DNA of 12,475 nucleotides from Oxalobacteraceae bacterium (lineage in GTDB: Bacteria > Pseudomonadota > Gammaproteobacteria > Burkholderiales > Burkholderiaceae_D): assembly GCA_947446335.1 (NCBI GenBank), contig CANFGA010000041.1, forward strand, positions 1 to 12,475, read 5' to 3'. Of the stretch, positions 6,121 through 12,475 are shown in pieces. Position 1 is the stretch's first letter. Every line of letters starts with the position of its first letter. The position numbers were made by a program, and so were the translations under genes. The notes beneath the pieces were generated by a model, which searched no databases, was not told the origin of the DNA, and saw only the letters and a program-made list of their open reading frames with translations.

Positions 6121-8250
6121 ATGGCGGGGCAACTTAACCCTAATCTCCTTCTTGCCATTCCTCTGGCGCCTTTGCTTGGCGCAATGATTGCTGGCTTGCT
6201 TGGAACCCAATTCCTGGGTAATCTGGTCGGACGCAAGACGTCGCACACGGCGACGATACTGGGCGTGCTGATTGCATTCGTGCTGTCGGTGCACACGCTG
6301 CTGGGCGTGCTCGACGGCGCCACATTCAATGGCGTGATTTACAACTGGATGACGGTCGGTACTGTCAAACTCGAAATCGGGTTCCAGATCGACTCGCTGT
6401 CTGCGATGATGATGTGCGTGGTGACGTTCGTGTCGCTGATGGTGCACATCTACACGATCGGTTACATGAAGGATGATCCGGGCTACAACCGCTTCTTTTC
6501 CTACATCTCGCTGTTCACGTTTTCGATGCTGATGCTGGTCATGGCCAACAACTTCCTGCAACTGTTCTTCGGTTGGGAAGCGGTGGGCTTGATGTCTTAC
6601 CTGTTGATCGGCTTCTGGTACACGCGCCCCACGGCGATCGTGGCCAACATGAAAGCGTTCCTAGTCAACCGCATCGGCGACTTCGGCTTCATCCTGGGCA
6701 TCGGCTTGTTGCTGGCCTATGCCGGTTCGATGAACTATACGGAAGTGTTTGCCAAGCGCGAACAACTGGCGCTGTTGACCTTGCCCGGCACCGACTGGAT
6801 GCTGCTCACGGTCGCTTGCATCTGCCTGTTCATCGGCGCGATGGGCAAGTCGGCCCAGTTTCCGCTGCATGTCTGGTTGCCCGATTCGATGGAAGGCCCG
6901 ACCCCGATCTCCGCGCTGATTCACGCCGCGACGATGGTCACGGCCGGCATCTTCATGGTGGCGCGCATGTCGCCGCTGTTCGAATTGTCCGACACCGCCT
7001 TGTCGTTCGTGCTGGTGATCGGTTCGATCACGGCGCTGTTCATGGGTTTCCTGGGCATGATACAAAACGACATCAAGCGCGTCGTCGCCTATTCGACCCT
7101 GTCGCAACTGGGCTACATGACGGTTGCGCTCGGTTCGTCCGCGTATTCGATCGCCGTGTTCCACCTGATGACGCACGCGTTCTTCAAGGCACTGCTGTTC
7201 CTGGGCGCCGGTTCGGTCATCATCGGCATGCACCACGATCAGGATATCCGCAACATGGGCGGCTTGCGCAAATACATGCCGATCACGTGGATCACCTCGT
7301 TGCTCGGTTCGCTGGCACTGATCGGTACCCCGTTCTTTTCCGGTTTCTACTCGAAAGACAGCATCATCGAAGCAGTTGCCCTGACCAACATCTGGGGTGC
7401 CGGTTTTGCCAACTTTGCCGTGCTGGCCAGCGTGTTCGTGACCGCTTTCTACTCGTTCCGCATGTACTTCCTGGTGTTTCACGGCGAAGAGCGCTTCGGC
7501 AAGGTACATCATGCGCCGGCGCCTGTGGCCAAGGGCAAGAAAAATGCCAAGCAAGTCAAGGTGGCGGCTGCCGCTGCAGCGCACGATGACCATGGCCACG
7601 ACGCTCATGCTCACGACGACAGTCACGATGATCACGAAGAGCATCATGGCCTGGCGCCGGGACAAAAGCCGCACGAATCCCCGTTCGTGGTCTGGTTCCC
7701 GCTGGTCATGCTGGCGATCCCTTCGGTCATCATCGGCTATCTGACGATCGGCCCGATGCTGTATGGCGATTTCTTCAAGGGCGTCATCTTTGTTGGCGAA
7801 AACCACGTCGCGATGGAAGAACTGGCCTCCGAATTCCACGGTCCGCTGGCGATGGTCATGCATTCGGCTTATACCTTGCCGCTCTGGCTGGCGATCTCGG
7901 GTGTGGCTGCCGCTTACTATTGCTACATGGTCAATCCGCGCGTGCCGGCCTGGCTGTACAAGACTTTCCGTCCGCTGCATACGCTGCTGGAGAACAAGTA
8001 TTACCTGGACAAGTTCAACGAGGCAGTGTTCGCCGGCGGCGCACGCCTGCTCGGCAATGGCTTGTGGAACATCGGCGACAAGATGCTGATCGATGGTCTG
8101 GTGGTGAATGGCAGCGCGAGAGTCGTGGTCTGGCTGGCCAAGTTGTCGCGCCTTCTGCAGACCGGCTACATCTATCATTATGCGTTCGTGATGATTCTCG
8201 GTGTGCTGGGTTTCCTGATCTACTTCCTGCCATTCTGGCCCGCTAAGTAA
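6121..8250 (+). CDS. nuoL: NADH-quinone oxidoreductase subunit L (NuoL)
   Basis: NuoL is the distal antiporter-like proton-pumping subunit of the membrane arm, with a long lateral helix near its C-terminus. Visible residues of the proton path include Glu153 in FFGWEAVGLMSYLLIGFW, Lys243 in GAMGKSAQFPLHVWLPDSM, His268 in TPISALIHAATM, and Lys412 in FFSGFYSKDSI. The protein is 709 residues, against 613 in E. coli. Part of the excess is an insertion after VFHGEERFGK: a Lys/Ala-rich stretch and then a His/Asp/Glu-rich stretch (residues 488-509, with 9 His, 7 Asp and 2 Glu). By family topology this loop lies between the 13th and 14th helices, probably on the cytoplasmic side. AAGG lies 6 bases before the ATG. 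The gene ends in TAA, 36 bases before nuoM. A single rare CTA leucine codon sits at 6661. Confidence 0.98.
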   Translation: MAGQLNPNLLLAIPLAPLLGAMIAGLLGTQFLGNLVGRKTSHTATILGVLIAFVLSVHTLLGVLDGATFNGVIYNWMTVGTVKLEIGFQIDSLSAMMMCVVTFVSLMVHIYTIGYMKDDPGYNRFFSYISLFTFSMLMLVMANNFLQLFFGWEAVGLMSYLLIGFWYTRPTAIVANMKAFLVNRIGDFGFILGIGLLLAYAGSMNYTEVFAKREQLALLTLPGTDWMLLTVACICLFIGAMGKSAQFPLHVWLPDSMEGPTPISALIHAATMVTAGIFMVARMSPLFELSDTALSFVLVIGSITALFMGFLGMIQNDIKRVVAYSTLSQLGYMTVALGSSAYSIAVFHLMTHAFFKALLFLGAGSVIIGMHHDQDIRNMGGLRKYMPITWITSLLGSLALIGTPFFSGFYSKDSIIEAVALTNIWGAGFANFAVLASVFVTAFYSFRMYFLVFHGEERFGKVHHAPAPVAKGKKNAKQVKVAAAAAAHDDHGHDAHAHDDSHDDHEEHHGLAPGQKPHESPFVVWFPLVMLAIPSVIIGYLTIGPMLYGDFFKGVIFVGENHVAMEELASEFHGPLAMVMHSAYTLPLWLAISGVAAAYYCYMVNPRVPAWLYKTFRPLHTLLENKYYLDKFNEAVFAGGARLLGNGLWNIGDKMLIDGLVVNGSARVVVWLAKLSRLLQTGYIYHYAFVMILGVLGFLIYFLPFWPAK

Positions 8251-8286
8251 ATAAATAAACAAGCTGACCTGATTAGGAATATTGAC

Positions 8287-9786
8287 ATGCAGTCTACGAT
8301 CTCCACCTTTCCTCCCTACCTGAGTCTGACGATCTGGGTCCCGATCTTGTTCGGGTTGCTGATTCTGGCGCTGGGCCGCGACAGCCGTGCCGGCCTGGTC
8401 CGGGTCGGCGCGCTTGTCGGCTCGATCGTCAGTTTCTTGTGCACCTTGCCGCTGATCCAGCACTTTGACAATGCCGCGCACGGCATGCAGTTCGTCGAGA
8501 AAACGCCGTGGATCGGCCGCTTCAACATCTTGTATTCGCTCGGCATCGACGGCTTGTCGCTGTGGTTCATTCCGTTGACCGCGTTCATCACGGTGATCGT
8601 CGTGATCTCGGCCTGGCAAGTGATCGAGAAACGCGTCGCCCAGTACATGGGGGCGTTCCTGATCCTGTCCGGTTTGATGATCGGCGTGTTTTGCGCGATG
8701 GATGGCTTGCTGTTCTATATTTTCTTTGAAGCGACCCTGATCCCGATGTTCATCATCATCGGTGTCTGGGGCGGTCCGAACCGGGTCTACGCGGCGTTCA
8801 AGTTCTTCCTGTACACCTTCTTCGGTTCCTTGCTGACCTTGGTTGCAGTCATCTATCTGTACAACGTGTCCGGCGGCAGCTTCGACATCCTCGAATGGCA
8901 CAAGCTGCCGTTGACGATGCGCGAACAGATTCTGATCTTCCTGGCGTTCCTGATGGCGTTTGCCGTCAAGGTGCCGATGTTCCCGCTGCACACCTGGCTG
9001 CCGGACGTCCACGTCGAGGCGCCTACCGGCGGTTCGGCCGTGCTCGCTGCCATCATGCTCAAACTCGGCGCTTACGGTTTCTTGCGTTTCTCGCTGCCGA
9101 TCACGCCTGACGCCAGTCATTACCTGTCCGGCTTCATGATCACCTTGTCCTTGATCGCAGTGATCTACATCGGTCTGGTCGCACTGGTGCAAACCGACAT
9201 GAAGAAACTGGTCGCCTATTCGTCGATCGCGCATATGGGCTTTGTCACGCTGGGGTTTTTCATGTTCAACGACATGTCGGTGCAGGGCGGCATCGCACAG
9301 ATGATTTCGCACGGCTTCGTCTCGGCCGCGATGTTCCTGTGCATCGGCGTGCTGTATGACCGCATGCACTCGCGCAACATCGCCGACTATGGCGGGGTCG
9401 TCAACCGGATGCCCAAATTTGCCACTTTCTTCGTCCTGTTTTCGATGGCCAACTGCGGTTTGCCTGCGACCTCCGGTTTCGTCGGCGAATTCATGGTGAT
9501 CCTGGGCGCGGTCCAGTACAACTTCTGGATCGGCTTGCTGGCCGCAACCGCGCTGATCCTGGGCGCCGCCTACTCGCTGTGGATGGCCAAGCGCGTCATG
9601 TTCGGCAAGATCGCGAACAAGCATGTGGACGAATTGACCGACCTGAACCCGCGTGAATTCGTGATGTTTGCATTGCTGGCGATCTTCGTCCTGGGCATGG
9701 GTCTGTACCCGGCGCCATTCACCGACACCATGCAAACGTCGGTCGCCGACTTGCTGTTGCATGTCGCCCAGACCAAGTTGCCTTAA
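8287..9786 (+). CDS. nuoM: NADH-quinone oxidoreductase subunit M (NuoM)
   Basis: NuoM is the middle antiporter-like proton-pumping subunit of complex I (ND4 homologue), embedded in the inner membrane between NuoL and NuoN. The 499-residue length fits the family (E. coli 509). Landmarks are Glu148 in FYIFFEATLIPMFIIIGVWG, Lys228 in AFAVKVPMFPLHTWLPDVHV, the repeat motif DMKKLVAYSSIAHMGFV, and NCGLPATSGFVGEFMVILG near the C-terminal half. About 14 hydrophobic segments fill the sequence. AGGA (8275-8278) lies 8 bases before the ATG. The gap to nuoN is 23 bases. No frameshift or unusual feature was seen. Confidence 0.98.
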   Translation: MQSTISTFPPYLSLTIWVPILFGLLILALGRDSRAGLVRVGALVGSIVSFLCTLPLIQHFDNAAHGMQFVEKTPWIGRFNILYSLGIDGLSLWFIPLTAFITVIVVISAWQVIEKRVAQYMGAFLILSGLMIGVFCAMDGLLFYIFFEATLIPMFIIIGVWGGPNRVYAAFKFFLYTFFGSLLTLVAVIYLYNVSGGSFDILEWHKLPLTMREQILIFLAFLMAFAVKVPMFPLHTWLPDVHVEAPTGGSAVLAAIMLKLGAYGFLRFSLPITPDASHYLSGFMITLSLIAVIYIGLVALVQTDMKKLVAYSSIAHMGFVTLGFFMFNDMSVQGGIAQMISHGFVSAAMFLCIGVLYDRMHSRNIADYGGVVNRMPKFATFFVLFSMANCGLPATSGFVGEFMVILGAVQYNFWIGLLAATALILGAAYSLWMAKRVMFGKIANKHVDELTDLNPREFVMFALLAIFVLGMGLYPAPFTDTMQTSVADLLLHVAQTKLP

Positions 9787-9809
9787 GAAAATACGACGGA
9801 AAATCCACG

Positions 9810-11297
9810 ATGACTACCACCCCCAATCTGATTGCGCTTTACCCGGAAATCTTTCTGATGGTCGCCGCATCGGCGATCTTGCTGATCGATATGTTCCTGT
9901 CCGAAGCCAAACGCGGCATCACGTATCTGCTGTCGCTGGCGACGCTGTTCGTGTGCGCGATGCTGACGATGGCCGACTACAACGCTGGCGCCACCGTCTA
10001 CACGTTCTCGAACATGTTCGTGTCGGATCCGATGTCGCACTTGCTGAAGCTGTTTTCCTATGGCGCGGTCGCGCTGACCTTGATCTATTCGCGCAGTTAT
10101 GTGACCGAACGCGGCATGCTGGGCGGTAACCTCGGCGGCGAATTCTACGTGCTGGCCTTGTTCGCCTTGCTCGGCCAGATGGTGATGATTTCAGCTAACA
10201 ACTTTCTGATCATCTATCTCGGTCTGGAACTGATGTCGCTGTCCTTGTACGCGCTGGTGGCACTGCGGCGCGACAATGCGAAGGCCACTGAAGCGGCGAT
10301 GAAGTATTTCATCCTCGGCGCGATGGCTTCCGGTTTCCTGTTGTACGGCATCTCGATGTTGTACGGCGCCACCGGTTCGCTCGACTTGACGACCGTGGCC
10401 AAGATGGCCGCGAGCGGCGCCGCCAATCCGACCATCCTGGTTTTCGGCATCGTGTTCCTGATGGCTGGCCTGGCGTTCAAAATGGGCGCGGTGCCGTTTC
10501 ACATGTGGGTGCCCGATGTCTATCAGGGTTCGCCTACGGCAGTGACGCTGTTGCTGGGTGCGGCGCCAAAACTGGCTGCGTTTGCGATGTTCATGCGTTT
10601 GCTGGTTGAAGGCTTGATGCCGATGGCGCGCGACTGGCAACAGATGCTGATGGTGCTGGCGGTGCTGTCGCTGGCGGTGGGCAATGTGACCGCGATCGCG
10701 CAAACGAACTTGAAGCGGATGCTGGCTTACTCGACGATCGCGCAGATGGGCTTCGTGCTGCTGGGCTTGATGGCCGGTTCGGTCGGCGTCGACGCCAGCG
10801 GCGCAGCCAATGCCTACAGTTCGGCGATGTTTTACGTGATCACCTATGTCTTGTCGACGCTGGGCACGTTCGGCGTCATCATGCTGCTGACGCGCTCCGG
10901 TTTCGAAGCCGAAGAATTATCCGATTTCAAGGGCTTGAGCCAGCGCAGTCCGTGGTTTGCGGTCGTGATGTCGGTGCTGATGTTCTCGCTGGCCGGCGTG
11001 CCGCCGATGATGGGCTTCACCGCCAAATTCGCGGTGCTGCAGGCTGTGCTGGGCACCGGCCAAGTCTGGCTCACCCTGGTCGCGGTGATGTTCTCGCTGA
11101 TCGGCGCGTTCTATTATTTGCGTCTGGTCAAGATGATGTGGTTCGACGAACCGGTCGACAAATCGCCGTTGACGGCCAAGGGCGACGTGCGCTTTGTGCT
11201 CAGCCTGAACGGCATCGCAGTGTTGGCGCTGGGTTTGCTGCCTGGCCCGTTGCTGAGCGTATGTCTGGTGGCGATGACGAAGACTTTGAGCTCTTGA
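9810..11297 (+). CDS. nuoN: NADH-quinone oxidoreductase subunit N (NuoN)
   Basis: NuoN (ND2 homologue) is the antiporter-like proton-pumping subunit nearest the quinone module, and it usually ends the nuo gene order, as here. The 495 residues match the family (E. coli 485). Visible landmarks are Glu140 in NFLIIYLGLELMSLSLYAL, Lys224 in LAFKMGAVPFHMWVPDVYQG, the repeat NLKRMLAYSTIAQMGFVLLG, and SLAGVPPMMGFTAKF. The start codon has only a weak upstream site (CGGA at 9797-9800), so reinitiation after nuoM, 23 bases away, may help. The gene is followed by two terminator-like hairpins. Confidence 0.98.
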   Translation: MTTTPNLIALYPEIFLMVAASAILLIDMFLSEAKRGITYLLSLATLFVCAMLTMADYNAGATVYTFSNMFVSDPMSHLLKLFSYGAVALTLIYSRSYVTERGMLGGNLGGEFYVLALFALLGQMVMISANNFLIIYLGLELMSLSLYALVALRRDNAKATEAAMKYFILGAMASGFLLYGISMLYGATGSLDLTTVAKMAASGAANPTILVFGIVFLMAGLAFKMGAVPFHMWVPDVYQGSPTAVTLLLGAAPKLAAFAMFMRLLVEGLMPMARDWQQMLMVLAVLSLAVGNVTAIAQTNLKRMLAYSTIAQMGFVLLGLMAGSVGVDASGAANAYSSAMFYVITYVLSTLGTFGVIMLLTRSGFEAEELSDFKGLSQRSPWFAVVMSVLMFSLAGVPPMMGFTAKFAVLQAVLGTGQVWLTLVAVMFSLIGAFYYLRLVKMMWFDEPVDKSPLTAKGDVRFVLSLNGIAVLALGLLPGPLLSVCLVAMTKTLSS

Positions 11298-11315
11298 GTC
11301 TGGTTGCTTGATGTT

Positions 11316-11359
11316 AAAATCGGGGGCGCTGCACTGTCTGGTGCAGCACTCTCGATTTT
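11316..11359 (+). terminator. Rho-independent terminator after nuoN
   Basis: The left arm AAAATCGGGGGCGCTGCAC (11316-11334) and right arm GTGCAGCACTCTCGATTTT (11341-11359) pair through 18 positions, including two G-U pairs and one C-A mismatch, around a 6-base loop (TGTCTG). The four A and four T at the stem base give an A-tract/U-tract layout, and the symmetry would allow action on both strands. The stem starts 18 bases after the nuoN stop, the expected place for the end of the nuo transcript. The U-tract is interrupted (TTTTGCATTTC), so some readthrough is possible. Confidence 0.8.
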
Positions 11360-11367
11360 GCATTTCT

Positions 11368-11394
11368 GGCGCCGTGTTTTCAAACAGGCGCTTT
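11368..11394 (+). terminator. Possible second terminator hairpin
   Basis: GCGCC-G-TGTT (11369-11378, with G11374 bulged) pairs with AACAGGCGC (11383-11391) around a 4-base loop, followed by TTT (11392-11394). It lies 9 bases after the larger hairpin and may act as a back-up terminator. The T-run is short, so this is less certain. Confidence 0.45.
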
Positions 11395-11422
11395 CAAAGT
11401 TGAACCCTTACGCTCGATGTTG

Positions 11423-11428
11423 AAGGAA
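11423..11428 (+). promoter_or_regulatory. Ribosome binding site of the DUF2818 gene
   Basis: AAGGAA lies 3 bases before the ATG at 11432, with its AGGA core 4 bases away. An in-frame ATG at 11417 lies upstream of this site and has no purine-rich element before it. The start is therefore placed at 11432, giving the N-terminus MDVAFSSWLV. Confidence 0.6.
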
Positions 11429-11431
11429 CCG

Positions 11432-11755
11432 ATGGACGTTGCATTCTCAAGCTGGCTGGTGATCGTGCTGGCGCTGGCGGCAGCCAATCTGCCGTTTTTC
11501 AATGAAAAAATGTTTGCCGTGCTGACGCTGGGTCGCGCCAAAGGCGGCGCGCCCAGAGTCAAGTCGCTGTTGCTGCGCCTGCTGGAACTGGTCGCGTTGT
11601 ACTTCATCGTCGGCGCGATCTCGTTTGCGCTGGAAGCGCGCCTGGGCAATGCCTTTACCCATACCTGGGAATTCTTTGCGATCACCGGTTGTTTGTTCAT
11701 CGTGTTGTCGTTTCCAGGCTTCGTCTGGCGTTATCTGCGCAAGATGCGCAATTGA
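11432..11755 (+). CDS. Small DUF2818-family membrane protein
   Basis: This is a 107-residue integral membrane protein of unknown function. It resembles the DUF2818 family, which I recall as a betaproteobacterial neighbour of nuoN; the motif NLPFFNEKMFAVL (residues 19-31) is the basis. Hydrophobic segments lie at about residues 7-22, 50-67 and 79-99. The loop between the first two is rich in Lys and Arg (K26, R35, K37, R42, K44, R49), and the C-terminus is also basic (YLRKMRN). This predicts the N-terminus outside and the C-terminus in the cytoplasm. It follows the terminator-like hairpins, so it may have its own promoter, though I could not identify one. Its stop overlaps the next ATG by one base (TGATG). 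A role in complex I is only suggested by position. Confidence 0.85.
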   Translation: MDVAFSSWLVIVLALAAANLPFFNEKMFAVLTLGRAKGGAPRVKSLLLRLLELVALYFIVGAISFALEARLGNAFTHTWEFFAITGCLFIVLSFPGFVWRYLRKMRN

Positions 11756-12342
11756 TGATGGATGATTCTTCCAAAAAAGTCGGCACCGATTTGCAGTTGA
11801 CCGAAACCAGGATCGACGGCGAACTGGTCTATGCAGGCCATTTCCTGAACGTGCAGTGCGACCGCATCGCTTTGCCTGATGGCAAGATCACCAAGCGCGA
11901 ATATATCCGGCATCCGGGTGCGGTCGTGATCTTGCCGCTGCTGGCTGACGGCAGCGTGCTGCTCGAGCGCCAGTTCCGTTATCCACTGAACCGGGTATTC
12001 ATTGAATTTCCCGCGGGAAAAATCGATCCGGGCGAAGACCCGCTGGCTTGCGCCAAGCGCGAATTGCGCGAGGAAACCGGCTATACGGCGACCGATTGGC
12101 AATTCGTTTGCACGATCCACAATGCGATCGCCTATTCGGACGAGCATCTGGACCTGTATTTCGCGCGTGGCCTGGTGGCCGGACCGAGTGCCCTCGACGA
12201 TGGCGAATTCCTGGAAACCTTTTCCGCCAGCGTGGAACAGGTACTGGAATGGGTGCGCAGCGGCAAGATCACCGATGTCAAAACCATCATCGGCGCCTTC
12301 TGGCTTGAAAAACTGGTAGCAGGAAGCTGGACTCCGATCTGA
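11755..12342 (+). CDS. NUDIX hydrolase, ADP-ribose pyrophosphatase-like
   Basis: This is a predicted cytoplasmic, Mg-dependent nucleoside-diphosphate hydrolase. A complete Nudix box runs from Gly88 to Tyr110 (G-x5-E-x7-REL-x-EE-x-GY), with Glu94, Arg102, Glu103, Glu106 and Glu107. The preceding ERQFRYPLNRVFIEFPAG is typical of ADP-ribose pyrophosphatases, which split ADP-ribose into AMP and ribose 5-phosphate. The usual prolines downstream of the box are replaced (HNAIAYSDEHLDLYFARGL), so another substrate is possible. The protein has 195 residues from the ATG at 11755, which overlaps the DUF2818 stop; an ATG at 11758 is equally possible. There is no clear ribosome binding site, so translation is probably coupled to the upstream gene. 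An in-frame ATG at 11689 lies deep in the previous gene and was not used. Confidence 0.92.
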   Translation: MMDDSSKKVGTDLQLTETRIDGELVYAGHFLNVQCDRIALPDGKITKREYIRHPGAVVILPLLADGSVLLERQFRYPLNRVFIEFPAGKIDPGEDPLACAKRELREETGYTATDWQFVCTIHNAIAYSDEHLDLYFARGLVAGPSALDDGEFLETFSASVEQVLEWVRSGKITDVKTIIGAFWLEKLVAGSWTPI

Positions 12343-12354
12343 CGGCGCTGCACG

Positions 12355-12475
12355 ATGAAACTCGCTTTTGTTCTTTTTTCAGTCTTGCTATTCTTCTCTG
12401 GCAGCGTGCTGGCCGCACGCACGCCGTTCCAGGTGCGCTGCGAAGATGATATCGGCAAGACCGTCTCGCTCTTGA
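12355..12475 (+). CDS. Secreted protein, unknown function, 3'-truncated
   Basis: An open frame starts 12 bases after the NUDIX stop and runs off the window. Its first 40 codons give a classic Sec signal peptide: MKLAFV, then a hydrophobic core (LFSVLLFFSGSV), then an LA-A cleavage site after about residue 20. The mature start ARTPFQVRCEDDIGKTVSLL contains one Cys, 8 residues into the mature protein and too late for a lipobox. The product is probably periplasmic or secreted. I do not recognise the family from this fragment. The ribosome binding site is weak (GACGG at 12341-12345), and the spacing suggests co-transcription with the NUDIX gene. Confidence 0.65.
   Translation, partial: MKLAFVLFSVLLFFSGSVLAARTPFQVRCEDDIGKTVSLL

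Noticed and set aside
8251..8286. AT-rich TAAA repeats between nuoL and nuoM
   Set aside because: Three short TAAA-like units give only redundant stop codons, with no dyad or promoter pattern.
6661..9762. A 1033-codon open frame on the - strand across nuoL and nuoM
   Set aside because: It is in exact codon register with nuoL and nuoM, where only TTA, CTA or TCA sense codons would create antisense stops. These codons are rare here, and the frame ends exactly at the single CTA codon at 6661. Its product is an unnatural mix rich in His, Gln, Asp and Arg.
11294..11320. Possible promoter TTGAGT with TAAAAT at the end of nuoN
   Set aside because: The spacer is only 15 bases, the -35 match is partial, and the start point would fall inside the terminator stem. 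It is not strong enough to annotate.
11417..11431. Upstream in-frame start for the DUF2818 gene
   Set aside because: There is no purine-rich site before it, whereas AAGGAA lies just before the ATG at 11432.

Overview
The window carries most of a proteobacterial nuo operon, which encodes the proton-pumping NADH:quinone oxidoreductase (respiratory complex I). All genes lie on the + strand. The order is nuoF (5' end cut off), nuoG, nuoH, nuoI, nuoJ, nuoK, nuoL, nuoM, nuoN. Three more genes follow: a small DUF2818-type membrane protein, a NUDIX hydrolase resembling ADP-ribose pyrophosphatases, and the start of a secreted protein cut by the window end. The DNA is GC-rich. Protein similarity, the mitochondrial-like NuoG without N7 cluster ligands, and a DUF2818 gene directly after nuoN all point to a betaproteobacterium, most likely Burkholderiales and perhaps Oxalobacteraceae. 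This placement is inference from recalled family patterns; no search was run.

Layout: positions 1-5017 hold the electron-transfer subunits (NuoF with FMN and N3, NuoG with N1b, N5 and N4, NuoI with N6a and N6b) plus NuoH, which forms the quinone site with its neighbours. A 111-base gap (5018-5128) contains a strong hairpin. Positions 5129-11297 hold the membrane arm (NuoJ, K, L, M, N). NuoL, M and N are the antiporter-like proton-pumping subunits. The nuoG/nuoH and nuoJ/nuoK gene pairs overlap by 1 and 4 bases, and other gaps are 16-54 bases, as expected for one polycistronic unit.

After nuoN, 134 bases (11298-11431) hold a long terminator-like hairpin followed by a second, smaller one. The operon probably ends here. 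The DUF2818 and NUDIX genes overlap at TGATG and probably form a separate, translationally coupled pair, with a signal-peptide gene starting 12 bases later.

This is mainly an ordinary core-metabolism region. I found no mobile element, CRISPR array, tRNA, rRNA or defence system. The points most worth a second look are the hairpin between nuoI and nuoJ with competing pairings, the His/Asp-rich insertion in NuoL, the lone cysteine left at the lost N7 site of NuoG, the small hairpin and 13-codon ORF before nuoL, and the uncharacterised DUF2818 protein beside complex I.
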